A stretch of 64,000 nt of DNA from the NCBI RefSeq assembly GCF_017355855.1, contig NZ_JAFEWD010000002.1:248001-312000 (forward strand). Reading direction: 5' to 3'. How positions within the stretch are numbered: position 1 is the first letter of the stretch; every line of letters begins with the position of its first letter. A program made the position numbers and the translations under genes. The notes beneath the pieces are model-generated. The model was not told where the DNA came from, did not search any database, and saw nothing but the letters and a program-made list of their open reading frames with translations. This document shows, piece after piece, positions 24,760 through 33,951 of this stretch. This DNA comes from Pedobacter sp. SYSU D00535 (GTDB taxonomy: Bacteria > Bacteroidota > Bacteroidia > Sphingobacteriales > Sphingobacteriaceae).

Positions 24760-26952
24760 ATGAGATTTAAGAAACTACTTTTCTCCCTATTCCTCGCCTC
24801 AGCGGTACTGCTATCCAGCATTGTAAAGGCTGATGAGGGCATGTGGATCCCGATGCTCATTGGCAAGAATTATGAGCAAATGAAAAAGCAGGGGTTTAAG
24901 CTGACTCCTGAAGATCTTTACAACATCAACAAGGCAAGTTTAAAAGATGCCATCGTTTCTTTCGGTGGTTTTTGTACCGGTGAGATCGTATCCAAAAACG
25001 GATTGATCTTCACTAACCACCACTGTGGCTATGATGCTATCGCGGACAAATCCACTCCTCAGGATAATATTCTGGATAATGGATTCTGGGCGAAATCTTA
25101 CGGCGAGGAAAAGCCGGTGGAGGGTTTGTTCGTGAATTTTCTGGTAAGGATGGAGGACGTAACTGCTAAAATTAATGCAGCTACTCAAGGTCTTGCTGAG
25201 GCTCAAAAAGCGGCGGCCATTATCGAAGCGGGAAATAAGATCGCCGCGGAGGCAACAAAAGGCACACATTACGAAGGTTTTGTGAGAGACTTTTACAAAG
25301 GAAACCAGTACTTCCTCTATGTCTTCGAGAAGTTTAACGATGTGCGATTAGTGGGCACACCTCCTCAATCAATCGGAAAGTACGGTGGCGACACAGACAA
25401 CTGGGTATGGCCGCGTCACACGGGTGATTTTTCCGTATTTCGTGTTTATGCGGGTGCTGACAATAAACCAGCTGCTTATGCTGCCTCTAATAAGCCTTAC
25501 ACCCCGAAAAAATTCTTGCCTATATCTATTAAAGGTGTGGAGAACGGCGATTTTGCGATGGTTTACGGCTTCCCCGGGCGTACTGATAGGTTTCTGACTT
25601 CCTACGGTGTAAAACTAGCTACCGAACAGGTTTCTCCAACGATCGTGAAGCTTCGTGACATCCGACTGAAGGCATGGAAGGAAGAAATGGATAAAGACGT
25701 TGCTACGCGCTTGAGACTTTCTTCACTATATGCAAATATTGCTAATTACTGGAAGTATTATATCGGGCAAACCGAACAGTTAAAACGCTTAAAGATCTAC
25801 GAAAAGAAGCAGAAAGAGGAATCGGAGTTTAATACCTGGGCGGCGAATAATCCAGAATATGCTAACATTATCGACCGTTTCAATACAGTTTATGCTACCT
25901 ACGCACCTTATGCAATACAGCGAACCTACGTAAACGAAGGTTTTCTTGCTTCGGCATGGGTTCGTCAGGCAATTCAGGCAAAGGGGATTGTAACTAATAT
26001 TTTGGAAAATAAGCAGCCCGAGCAGACAAAAGAAAGAATTGAGACGGCGTTAAAAGCTTACGAGGAGACGTATATAGCCTCTGCAGATAAAAAGATTTTT
26101 GCTCAGATCTTGTCTTCTTTCTACAACGATGTCCCCCGGACTCAGCATCCAAAATTCTATACGGCTATTGCACAGAATTATTGGACCGGTGCCCCTGAAG
26201 GAACTTTCCAAAAGTTTGCTGATTTCCTTTGGGAGAAATCAATTTTCACTGATCCACAGCGACTGCGTGAATTTTATGCAAAGCCTTCTCTGAAAGTTCT
26301 GGAGAGCGATCCCGGATATCAGTACGCAATTAACCTGGTTCCGACGGAATACGTGAAAAACAATCTCACGCCTGTCCTGCCTGACTTCGAGGCGGCGAAG
26401 GCTGATTTGGATAAGGTATATCTAAAAGCTTTGCTTGAAAAGAATAAGGGCAAGCTGATGTATCCTGATGCCAATTCTACCATGAGGATTAGTTATGGTA
26501 ACGTTCAAAATTATTCTCCTCAGGATGGAGTTACCTACAACATTCTTACTACTATTGACGGTGTAATGGCGAAATACCAACCCGGCGATGATGAGTTTGA
26601 TTTGCCCCAGAACTTTATTGAGGCGTACAATGCCAAAAACTTCGGTCAGTACGCTGAAAATGGAACACTTGTAGTGAACTTTATCACTAACAATGATATC
26701 ACCGGAGGAAACTCGGGCTCACCGGTAATCAACGGTAATGGTGAACTGATTGGATTGGCCTTTGATGGAAACTGGGAAGCGATGTCGGGTGATATTGCTT
26801 TTGACAAGCAGTACAAAAGAACTATTGCAGTGGATGCCCGGTATGTGCTGTGGTGTATCGACGTATTGGGTGGAGCCAAGAATATTATCAATGAGTTGGA
26901 TATTCGTAAGGCTTCTACAAGTTCAAAAACAAAGAAGACCGCTACCAGATAG
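24760..26952 (+). CDS. S46 family dipeptidyl peptidase, DPP7-like
   Basis: Periplasmic serine exopeptidase of family S46, 730 residues. It removes dipeptides from the N-termini of oligopeptides for amino-acid nutrition. A signal peptide ends at KADEG (the mature N-terminus in the family starts DEGMW). The triad is visible: His in FTNHHCGYDAI, Asp in DTDNWVWPRHTGDFS, and Ser in TGGNSGSPV. Eighteen residues after the nucleophile is Gly (FDGNWEAM), the residue linked to DPP7-type preference for hydrophobic P1 residues; DPP11 (Asp/Glu specific) has Arg there. The gene is monocistronic behind its own promoter. Confidence 0.93.
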   Translation: MRFKKLLFSLFLASAVLLSSIVKADEGMWIPMLIGKNYEQMKKQGFKLTPEDLYNINKASLKDAIVSFGGFCTGEIVSKNGLIFTNHHCGYDAIADKSTPQDNILDNGFWAKSYGEEKPVEGLFVNFLVRMEDVTAKINAATQGLAEAQKAAAIIEAGNKIAAEATKGTHYEGFVRDFYKGNQYFLYVFEKFNDVRLVGTPPQSIGKYGGDTDNWVWPRHTGDFSVFRVYAGADNKPAAYAASNKPYTPKKFLPISIKGVENGDFAMVYGFPGRTDRFLTSYGVKLATEQVSPTIVKLRDIRLKAWKEEMDKDVATRLRLSSLYANIANYWKYYIGQTEQLKRLKIYEKKQKEESEFNTWAANNPEYANIIDRFNTVYATYAPYAIQRTYVNEGFLASAWVRQAIQAKGIVTNILENKQPEQTKERIETALKAYEETYIASADKKIFAQILSSFYNDVPRTQHPKFYTAIAQNYWTGAPEGTFQKFADFLWEKSIFTDPQRLREFYAKPSLKVLESDPGYQYAINLVPTEYVKNNLTPVLPDFEAAKADLDKVYLKALLEKNKGKLMYPDANSTMRISYGNVQNYSPQDGVTYNILTTIDGVMAKYQPGDDEFDLPQNFIEAYNAKNFGQYAENGTLVVNFITNNDITGGNSGSPVINGNGELIGLAFDGNWEAMSGDIAFDKQYKRTIAVDARYVLWCIDVLGGAKNIINELDIRKASTSSKTKKTATR

Positions 26953-27028
26953 TTAGTCCTAAAACAAGGAAAAAGCGGCAGCGCTGATCTAGTGTATAGC
27001 AAAGCTCTTGTACCCGTTTGATTGCTAT

Positions 27029-27072
27029 CGAGTGCACGGTGAGTGCACCTTGGGTACACCTTGAGTGCAGGT
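27029..27072. repeat. Four tandem 11-bp repeats
   Basis: Units cgagtgcacgg, tgagtgcacct, tgggtacacct and tgagtgcaggt run head to tail at 27029, 27040, 27051 and 27062. They lie in the 442-base gap between the S46 peptidase and purM. Apart from these repeats, the adjoining hairpin and the purM terminator, I see nothing in that gap. Confidence 0.8.
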
Positions 27073-27093
27073 TTTGTAAGGAAAACCTGCACT
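27064..27093. terminator. Hairpin overlapping the 11-bp repeats
   Basis: A perfect 12-bp stem (27064-27075 with 27082-27093), loop gtaagg. The left arm is the last repeat unit. It may terminate the S46 peptidase transcript about 110 bases after its stop, but only a short T-rich stretch follows. Confidence 0.6.
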
Positions 27094-27335
27094 TATTATT
27101 TACTCGCTACCTTATAGCTATTCCTGCACCCAGGATCAATACAAATGACGGGGGCTTCCTTTCTATTGTCTGCTCTCAATAATGACCTTCCGCAGTCCGT
27201 CCCGAATAGTTCTCAGCAATCAATTCGCCAAGACTCGGAGGAAGAAGGGACATCAGAGCTGGATCTTAAGATTTAGAAACTACCACCTTTGAGCGCTTTG
27301 TTCCCATGCCTCAATTAACCAAAATCTACTCCCTT

Positions 27336-27380
27336 ATTAAAAAAAGAAGAGGCTGTCCTTCTGAGACAGCCTCTTCTTTT
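27336..27380 (-). terminator. Intrinsic terminator of purM
   Basis: A 16-bp perfect stem (27342-27357 with 27365-27380), 7-base loop, with an A/T-rich tail on both sides. It is 15 bases past the purM stop on the minus strand. Confidence 0.92.
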
Positions 27381-27394
27381 ATTTCTAGTGGTTC

Positions 27395-28573
27395 CTAAAA
27401 ATATCGGAACATTCCAAATTCTGAGGTGACAGTCACTTGCTTCTTTTCTGCGGCCTCAACTCTACCGATTACTTTTGCTTCTATATTAAACTCTTCTGCA
27501 ATCCTAATCAAATCTGAAGCGACTTCCTCAGGGACATATAGTTCCATTCGGTGTCCCATGTTAAATACCTTATACATTTCCTCCCAACTGGTGCCAGATT
27601 GCTCCTGAATCAACTTGAATAGGGGAGGAATGGGAAAAAGATTGTCCTTGATGATATGAAGGTTATCGATGAAGTGGAGCACCTTTGTTTGTGCGCCTCC
27701 GCTGCAGTGAACCATCCCGTGGATCTGGCTTCTGAATCTTTCCAGAATGCGTTTTATAACAGGAGCGTAAGTTCGTGTAGGAGAGAGGACAAGCTTACCA
27801 GCACTAACTCGTTGTCCGTTTTCAACTTCTATATCGTCAGTAAGCTTTTTGCTCCCTGCAAATACCAATTCATAAGGAACGGCTGGGTCATAGCTTTCCG
27901 GATATTTTTCTGCTACATATTTATGAAATACGTCGTGTCGCGCAGAAGTAAGGCCGTTTGAGCCCATGCCGCCGTTATATTCTTTCTCGTAGGATGTTTG
28001 TCCGTAAGAACTCAGACCAACAATAACATCACCGGCTTGAATTCTATCGTTCGAAATAACTTCTGCCCTTGGCATGCGGCAGGTTACGGTAGAATCGACA
28101 ATAATTGTCCGCACCAGGTCCCCTACATCCGCAGTTTCTCCTCCTGTCGAGTAAATGCCAATTCCCAGTTCTCTCAGTTCAGCTAAGATTTCTTCCGTTC
28201 CATTGATAATTTCGGCAATTACCTCACCCGGGATCAGATTTTTATTTCTTCCGATGGTAGAGGATAAAAGGATATTGTTTGTGGCTCCTACGCAAAGAAG
28301 ATCGTCGAGGTTCATGATGATAGCATCCTGGGCTATTCCCTTCCAGACGGAGATATCGCCTGTCTCTTTCCAATACACGTAGGCAAGGGAGGATTTGGTT
28401 CCTGCACCATCAGCATGCATGATGTTGCACCACGCTTCGTCGCCCCCGAGAATGTCGGGAATTATCTTACAAAAAGCTTTAGGAAATATACCTTTATCGA
28501 TGTTTTTAATCGCGTTGTGAACGTCTTCTTTTCCGGCAGATACGCCGCGCTGGTTATATTTTAAGTCTGACAT
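27395..28573 (-). CDS. purM: Phosphoribosylformylglycinamidine cyclo-ligase (AIR synthase)
   Basis: AIR synthase, 392 residues. It closes the imidazole ring in purine synthesis, using ATP to turn FGAM into AIR. The family start YNQRGVSAGKEDVHNAIKN, the loop YSTGGETADVGD, and the AIR-synthase halves with VGLSSYGQTSYEKEYNGGMGSNG are all clear. The protein is the long Bacteroidota type (about 390 residues). I place the start at 28573 (MSDLKYNQRG), because GGAGG lies 6 bases upstream at 28579-28583. An earlier ATG at 28603 has no such site and would add 10 residues. A 6-bp hairpin (28585-28601) sits beside the Shine-Dalgarno site and could affect initiation. Confidence 0.94.
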   Translation of the reverse strand: MSDLKYNQRGVSAGKEDVHNAIKNIDKGIFPKAFCKIIPDILGGDEAWCNIMHADGAGTKSSLAYVYWKETGDISVWKGIAQDAIIMNLDDLLCVGATNNILLSSTIGRNKNLIPGEVIAEIINGTEEILAELRELGIGIYSTGGETADVGDLVRTIIVDSTVTCRMPRAEVISNDRIQAGDVIVGLSSYGQTSYEKEYNGGMGSNGLTSARHDVFHKYVAEKYPESYDPAVPYELVFAGSKKLTDDIEVENGQRVSAGKLVLSPTRTYAPVIKRILERFRSQIHGMVHCSGGAQTKVLHFIDNLHIIKDNLFPIPPLFKLIQEQSGTSWEEMYKVFNMGHRMELYVPEEVASDLIRIAEEFNIEAKVIGRVEAAEKKQVTVTSEFGMFRYF

Positions 28574-28628
28574 TAGCGCCTCCGGCTCCCAAAAAGGGAG
28601 CATAAGTTTTATAAGTTGCCCAAAAATA

Positions 28629-28658
28629 AAAAAATGCCGACAGCTGCCGGCATTTTTT
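28629..28658 (-). terminator. Intrinsic terminator of glnN
   Basis: An 11-bp stem (aaaaaatgccg with cggcatttttt), 8-base loop, A and T arms on the two sides. It is placed 36 bases past the glutamine synthetase stop. Confidence 0.9.
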
Positions 28659-28693
28659 ATGTATTCCCCTCTTGCGAAGGTATAGAGAAACGA

Positions 28694-30868
28694 TTATTTC
28701 AAGAATAACAACTCTCTGAACTTAGGCAATGGCCACTTGTCGTCGGCAACCAGTTGCTCTAATTTGTCCACGTGGTAGCGAATTGGATCGAAGTAAGACT
28801 TTACTTTCTCATCATATGCAATTGCTTTTTCGCGGGCATCTTCAATCTTGTTTGCATCCTTACGCGCATTAATCATCGCAGTAACGTTTGTTCTGATGAA
28901 GTTGATGTGGTTAGAAAGCTTTTGGATGATCTCTAACTGAGCAGCATATGATTCTTCACCCAAGCCAAGATCTTTAAGACCTTTTACGTTAGTGATCAAT
29001 TCAGTTTGGTAAGCAACAGAAGCAGGGATGATTACGTTGTTCACGATTTCGCCCATTACACGCGCTTCGATTTGAAGTTTTTTGAAGTAGTTCTCTAAAA
29101 GAATCTCGTGACGTGCATGCGCTTCACGTTTTGTATATACTCCGGTTTCTTCAAATAATTTCTCAGTTTTTTCAGAAATTAATACGTCTAGCGCTTTAGG
29201 AGTAGTTTTGATGTTTGATAAACCTCTTCTTTCTGCTTCCTCTGCCCACTCGTCGCTGTAGCCATTACCTTCGAAACGGATACTCTTAGATTCCTTGATG
29301 TAGCGTTTGATCACGGTCATAATCGCCACGTCTTTCTTCTCACCTTTCTTCAGTAATTTATCAACTTCCAATTTGAACTTGTTCAGCTGATCTGCAACAA
29401 TCAGGTTAAGAACAGTCATTGGGTTAGCCGAATTAGCTGAAGATCCTACTGCACGTAACTCAAATTTGTTACCAGTGAAGGCAAATGGAGACGTACGGTT
29501 ACGATCGGTGTTATCTAATAGAATCTGAGGCACTTTAGGGATGTTAGTCCACAAAGCAGCTTCGTTTTTCATTTTGCTGGTTACACGTGAAGTTTCGATC
29601 TCATCCAACACATCATTCAACTGACTTCCAAGGAAGATAGAAATGATAGCCGGAGGAGCTTCGTTAGCACCTAGACGGTGGTCGTTACTTACAGATGCGA
29701 TAGAAGCACGTAGCAAGTCGGCATACTCATGAACAGCTTTGATGGTGTTTACAAAGAATGTAAGGAACATCAGGTTGTTCTTAGGAGTTTTGCCTGGAGC
29801 TAGCAGGTTTTTGCCAGTGTTGGTGATAAGCGACCAGTTATTGTGTTTACCGGATCCGTTGATACCAGCAAATGGTTTTTCGTGTAATAATACTTTGAAG
29901 TTATGACGACGGGCAACTTTGTCCATCAGGTCCATCAACAACTGGTTGTGGTCAATGGCTAAGTTGATCTCTTCGTAAATAGGAGCACATTCAAACTGAG
30001 CAGGTGCGACTTCGTTGTGACGAGTTTTCAAAGGAATACCCAATTTGATAGACTCGCACTCTAAGTCCTGCATGAAAGCTTGTACTCTTTCAGGAATAGA
30101 ACCAAAGTAGTGGTCTTCTAACTGCTGGTTTTTAGCAGACATATGACCGAATAATGCTCTTCCAGTCAGGTATAAGTCAGGACGAGCATTGAATAACGCT
30201 GAGTCTACAAGGAAATACTCTTGCTCGATACCCAAAGAGGCGTTTACTTTCTCAATGCTTTTATCGAAGTACTGAGCTACTGCTGTAGCAGCTTTGTCCA
30301 TTACGCTAAGAGCTTTTAATAACGGAGCTTTGTAGTCTAGAGCTTCACCAGTGTAAGAAACGAATACAGTTGGGATACAAAGTGTACCGCCCATGATGAA
30401 CGCAGGAGAAGAAGGATCCCATGCAGTGTAACCACGAGCTTCGAAAGTACTGCGGATTCCTCCGTTAGGGAATGAAGAAGCATCTGGCTCTTGCTGAGAC
30501 AGCGCATCGCCGGAGAATTTCTCCATAGCGGTGCCGTCGCCCGCAGGTTCAAAAAATGAATCATGTTTTTCAGCAGTAGATCCTGTTAAAGGCTGGAACC
30601 AGTGAGTGTAGTGTGTAGCACCTTTGCTCATTGCCCAGGCTTTCATTGCTGACGCAACTTGCTCGGCAATTTCGCGGTCGATTCTTACGCCATGAACAAT
30701 TGAATTATTAATGCTCTCAAAAGCTTCTTTTGAAAGGTACTCTTTCATTTTCTTTTTGTCGAAAACGTTAGTAGCGTAAAATTCAGAAACTTTTGTTGAT
30801 GGTAAATTTACCTCTGGAACAGTCCTGGTAAGTACCGCATTTAATGCTTGAAAACGGAGGCTTGACAT
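28694..30868 (-). CDS. glnN: Glutamine synthetase type III
   Basis: Type III glutamine synthetase, 724 residues, much longer than GSI (about 470), as usual in Bacteroidota. It makes glutamine from glutamate, ammonia and ATP, and is the main entry of ammonium into metabolism. Recognisable blocks are ATHYTHWFQPLTG, SLGIEQEYFLVD, RHNEVAPAQFE, the nucleotide/metal block NGSGKHNNWSL, and DRNRTSPFAFTGNKFE. The C-terminal third (about 540-700) is helical and specific to GSIII. A strong Bacteroidota promoter precedes it. No glnB or amtB gene is in the window. Confidence 0.96.
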   Translation of the reverse strand: MSSLRFQALNAVLTRTVPEVNLPSTKVSEFYATNVFDKKKMKEYLSKEAFESINNSIVHGVRIDREIAEQVASAMKAWAMSKGATHYTHWFQPLTGSTAEKHDSFFEPAGDGTAMEKFSGDALSQQEPDASSFPNGGIRSTFEARGYTAWDPSSPAFIMGGTLCIPTVFVSYTGEALDYKAPLLKALSVMDKAATAVAQYFDKSIEKVNASLGIEQEYFLVDSALFNARPDLYLTGRALFGHMSAKNQQLEDHYFGSIPERVQAFMQDLECESIKLGIPLKTRHNEVAPAQFECAPIYEEINLAIDHNQLLMDLMDKVARRHNFKVLLHEKPFAGINGSGKHNNWSLITNTGKNLLAPGKTPKNNLMFLTFFVNTIKAVHEYADLLRASIASVSNDHRLGANEAPPAIISIFLGSQLNDVLDEIETSRVTSKMKNEAALWTNIPKVPQILLDNTDRNRTSPFAFTGNKFELRAVGSSANSANPMTVLNLIVADQLNKFKLEVDKLLKKGEKKDVAIMTVIKRYIKESKSIRFEGNGYSDEWAEEAERRGLSNIKTTPKALDVLISEKTEKLFEETGVYTKREAHARHEILLENYFKKLQIEARVMGEIVNNVIIPASVAYQTELITNVKGLKDLGLGEESYAAQLEIIQKLSNHINFIRTNVTAMINARKDANKIEDAREKAIAYDEKVKSYFDPIRYHVDKLEQLVADDKWPLPKFRELLFLK

Positions 30869-30900
30869 GATTTTTGCGTTGTTTTTGTATTTTTTTTGAA

Positions 30901-30934
30901 CAAAAATAGATTTTAAAGCTCAAATATTTACAAA
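30901..30934 (-). promoter_or_regulatory. glnN promoter (TTTG-N22-TATTTTTG)
   Basis: On the minus strand TTTG (complement of 30931-30934) is followed after 22 bases by TATTTTTG (complement of 30901-30908). Both elements match the Bacteroidota consensus, with a leader of about 25 bases. Confidence 0.75.
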
Positions 30935-30968
30935 AAGTCTTAAAAAATCTAATAAATGTTGAAAAATA

Positions 30969-31250
30969 TTGCGTTTTCCCTCAAAAAATGACATAGTTTA
31001 CATTTTAGCCAAAAGTGCATCTTTTTATGGAATTGCCCCCGAGGATAGCATCGGTAGGGTAACTCTCAGCTTTATTGTGGAAAAAGATGGACGTTTAACG
31101 GATATAAAGGTTTTAAAAGGAGTAGGTTTTGGATGTGATGAGGAGGCAGTCAGAGTTTTGCGTAGGTCTCCGGCATGGGCGCCTGGTATACAAAACGATC
31201 GGAAAGTGCGGGTGCAGTATATAATGCCTGTAGTATTCAGGATGGACTAA
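30969..31250 (+). pseudogene. Orphan TonB C-terminal domain fragment
   Basis: Residues about 3-93 match a TonB/energy-transducer C-terminal domain: GRVTLSFIVEKDGRLTDI, VLKGVGFGCDEEAVRVLR, SPAWAPG and VQYIMPVVF. The usual signal anchor and proline-rich arm are missing. The frame has no ATG; the only start available is TTG at 30969. An ATG at 30956 opens a different frame that stops after 11 codons, suggesting a frameshift near the start. The usual proline of the YP motif is replaced (SFYGIA). I call it a gene remnant or a stand-alone domain with a non-ATG start. A good terminator follows, so it may still be transcribed. Confidence 0.6.
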
Positions 31251-31269
31251 CAGCCCTGATTTTTGTGTC

Positions 31270-31300
31270 GCCCTGATGGAATTTTCATCGGGGCTTTTTA
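31270..31300 (+). terminator. Intrinsic terminator after the TonB-domain fragment
   Basis: A 9-bp stem (31270-31278 with 31286-31294, one G-U pair) followed by ttttta. Between here and 31464 I see no further feature. Confidence 0.8.
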
Positions 31301-31464
31301 TTTTGCGGCTGCAGGATTATGATTATAAAGAGGAGAAAGTGTTCGAGCGACTTAATGATGGATAAGTGGCTAATTATTGAAACCTTTAGGGATCGAAGAA
31401 GTATAAGAACAGCAATTGTCGGGAGGGTGAGTGTTTTTTCTGCCTTAATTTTTATTTACCTATA

Positions 31465-32544
31465 ATGTCTGTACAAAAGAGAATTACACAGTTAGATGCC
31501 ATCAGGGCGGTAGCAATTCTGCTTGTATTATTAAACCATCTGAATCTTGAGGGACTGGAAAATCGAGTGTTACTGACATTTTTTAATCGTTTTCGTATTG
31601 CCGGTTGGATTGGTGTTGATCTGTTTTTTGTGTTGAGCGGTTTTTTAATCGGCGGACTCCTGTTTGACGAGTATAAGCGAACCAATAACATTGATGTCAA
31701 AAGGTTTCTCATCAGGCGCGGATTCAAGATTTACCCTTCCTATTTCGTTTTCCTGATTATTGGAACCCTGATAAACTTCCTTTTAGGAGTGCAAAATGAC
31801 TATATCGGCTTGTTCTACAATGCCATCTTCATACAGAACTACTTTCCGAGAATATATGATCATACATGGTCACTGGCTATTGAGGAGCACTTTTATATTC
31901 TTCTGCCATTCTTACTCTTGTTCCTATTAAAACGACCGCAGTTTGGCAAGAACCTCTTCTGGACATTTTTGATAATCGGTGTAGTTTGCCTCGGGTTGCG
32001 GTTTATTAATGTGATATCTCCTCCCGAAGCTTATAACTTCCACGCACTTTTTGGTCGAACTCATCTACGGTTTGATTCCCTTTTCTTCGGCGTTTTTCTC
32101 TGCTATATTTATAAATATTACAAAGAGCAGATGTTGCAGTTTCTAAAACAGTACCAGTATACCCTGGCTATCCTTAGTTCTATCGTCATTACCACGCCAT
32201 TTATCTTTGCCCGGGAAAATAACTTTTGGCTGTCCTCATTGCCACTAACCCTGCTTTATCTGGCTTTTGGTTTTGTGTTGATTTGGTTTCTGCAAACAAA
32301 AGAAAACGTCTTTACTTCTGCTTTAGGAGTTATTGGTACCTATTCGTACTCTATTTACCTTTTTCATCCTTTGGTAAATGAACTTTGGAAGGACTTCTTT
32401 TTTAAGACGCTCGCGGGTACTAACTGGTATCTGTACTTCAGCGGTTATGTCTTTCTTTCTATTGGGATAGGGATTTTGATTTTCAAAATGATCGAAAATC
32501 CTTCTTTAAGGTTACGAAACAAGTTGTTCCCAGCCAAGACCTAG
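31465..32544 (+). CDS. Acyltransferase 3 family membrane protein (OafA-type)
   Basis: Integral membrane acyltransferase, 359 residues, about ten membrane segments. The family pattern is clear: LDAIRAVAILLVLLNH with the likely active-site His, WIGVDLFFVLSGFLIGG, the basic FLIRRGFKIYPSYF loop, and SLAIEEHFYILLP. Such proteins move acetyl or other acyl groups onto sugars of O-antigens, peptidoglycan or antibiotics at the cytoplasmic membrane. There is no SGNH domain and no sugar cluster around it, so the acceptor is unknown. It seems to be transcribed alone. Confidence 0.9.
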   Translation: MSVQKRITQLDAIRAVAILLVLLNHLNLEGLENRVLLTFFNRFRIAGWIGVDLFFVLSGFLIGGLLFDEYKRTNNIDVKRFLIRRGFKIYPSYFVFLIIGTLINFLLGVQNDYIGLFYNAIFIQNYFPRIYDHTWSLAIEEHFYILLPFLLLFLLKRPQFGKNLFWTFLIIGVVCLGLRFINVISPPEAYNFHALFGRTHLRFDSLFFGVFLCYIYKYYKEQMLQFLKQYQYTLAILSSIVITTPFIFARENNFWLSSLPLTLLYLAFGFVLIWFLQTKENVFTSALGVIGTYSYSIYLFHPLVNELWKDFFFKTLAGTNWYLYFSGYVFLSIGIGILIFKMIENPSLRLRNKLFPAKT

Positions 32545-32699
32545 CTTCTAGTTTCTTCACTTTTTCTTACCTTCGGTCCTTTAATCTAACAATTACTACT
32601 GCAGTATTTTGGATAGGTTGCGCTATAAAATTAGTTCTAAGCAGTGCGGCTATTCAATCACCGTCGTTCTTATGGTTTGTTCGGAAAGTAAAAAGCACT

Positions 32700-33419
32700 A
32701 TGTCGTCTCCATTCTTTCAATTTAAACAGTTCTCCGTATCGCAGGATGGCTGTGCAATGAGAATAAACACGGACGGCGTTATTCTAGGGGCTTTAGCGGG
32801 AGAGGGTTTGCAGCCAGAAACTGTGCTCGATATTGGTACAGGTACCGGGGTAATTGCTCTAATGCTAGCTCAGCGTTTCCCACTTGCGATTGTAGATGCG
32901 TTGGAGATTGATAGAATCGCTGCGCAAACAGCGGAGTTCAACTTCTCTGAGTCTGTTTTCTCGAAGCGGTTAAGGGTATATCCGGAGTCCTTTCAGGACT
33001 TTGCTATTCATCATCCCGACAAGCAGTATGATCTTATCGTAACGAACCCTCCATTCTTTGTCAATTCGCTAAAGAATCCGAATAAACAAAAGGAAACAGC
33101 ACGCCACGCTGATCATTCTTTTTTTGAGGAATTAGCTTCTTTTGTACGTCAGAAACTTACTCAAGACGGGGTTCTGGCGGTAGTTCTTCCTCTTGAAACA
33201 GCTTCTTTATTTGCCCGGTACGCATCATTGAGCTATTTGCATTTAATTGGAGAGACCTATATTCATTCCTACAGCGAATCCGAACCCCACCGGATTATTC
33301 AGTTATTTAGTTTGAAAAAAGTGAAACAAAAAACTTCTTCTTTTGTCATTTATTCATCTATTAAGCAGTATTCCGAAGACTTTGTTAATTCTCTAAAAGA
33401 TTTTTTTATCATTTTTTAA
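32700..33419 (+). CDS. tRNA1(Val) (adenine(37)-N6)-methyltransferase family protein
   Basis: SAM-dependent methyltransferase, 239 residues, of the TrmN6/YfiC group that methylates adenine N6 next to the anticodon of a valine tRNA. The start FQFKQFSVSQDGCAMRINTDGVILGA is the family N-terminus. SAM-binding LDIGTGTGVIALMLAQR and catalytic NPPF (in LIVTNPPFFVN) are visible. The ARHADHSFFEELA block after NPPF is also typical. It is the first gene of a tight run (gaps 15 and 22 bases) with a phosphoesterase and fbp. Confidence 0.88.
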   Translation: MSSPFFQFKQFSVSQDGCAMRINTDGVILGALAGEGLQPETVLDIGTGTGVIALMLAQRFPLAIVDALEIDRIAAQTAEFNFSESVFSKRLRVYPESFQDFAIHHPDKQYDLIVTNPPFFVNSLKNPNKQKETARHADHSFFEELASFVRQKLTQDGVLAVVLPLETASLFARYASLSYLHLIGETYIHSYSESEPHRIIQLFSLKKVKQKTSSFVIYSSIKQYSEDFVNSLKDFFIIF

Positions 33420-33434
33420 CCGCTGCTACTTTTA

Positions 33435-33929
33435 ATGACACGAATTGGGTTGATATCTGATACGCACGGATATCTGGATGAAAAGGTGTTTAAGTATTTT
33501 GAAGACTGTGATGAGATATGGCACGCAGGTGATTTTGGTGGAATTGAGTTAGCAAACAAGTTAGCGGCTTTTAAACCGCTTAGAGGAGTCTATGGAAATA
33601 TTGATGGCAAAGATGTACGCCAGGTCTACCCGGAGCACCTCCGTTTCAATTGTGAGGAAGTTGATGTCTGGATAACTCATATTGGTGGTTATCCCGATCG
33701 GTACGCTCCTCAAGTAAAGCGTCAAATATACACTAAGCCTCCGAAAATTTTCATTTCAGGGCACTCGCATATATTAAAAGTAATGTATGATAAGAAAATC
33801 GGTACTTTACACTTAAATCCTGGCGCTGCAGGCAAACAAGGTTGGCACAAAATGCGTTCTATGTTAAGATTCTGCATTTCCGAGGAAAAAATCCATACCT
33901 TAGAGGTTGTGGAACTGGGGAATAGATAA
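33435..33929 (+). CDS. YfcE/MJ0936-type metallophosphoesterase
   Basis: Small calcineurin-like phosphoesterase, 164 residues, cytoplasmic. All metal ligands are seen: ISDTHG, HAGDFGG, GNID (the GN(D/H) motif), a THIGG histidine, and SGHSHI. Members hydrolyse phosphodiesters in vitro, and the physiological substrate is mostly unknown. It lies between the tRNA methyltransferase and fbp, with 15 and 22 base gaps, so the three are probably co-transcribed. Confidence 0.9.
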   Translation: MTRIGLISDTHGYLDEKVFKYFEDCDEIWHAGDFGGIELANKLAAFKPLRGVYGNIDGKDVRQVYPEHLRFNCEEVDVWITHIGGYPDRYAPQVKRQIYTKPPKIFISGHSHILKVMYDKKIGTLHLNPGAAGKQGWHKMRSMLRFCISEEKIHTLEVVELGNR

Positions 33930-33951
33930 TGTAAAAAATACACTAAGTACT

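Noticed and set aside
26646-27092. Minus-strand open frame of 148 codons
   Set aside because: Mostly antisense to the S46 peptidase; the rest translates the 11-bp repeats.
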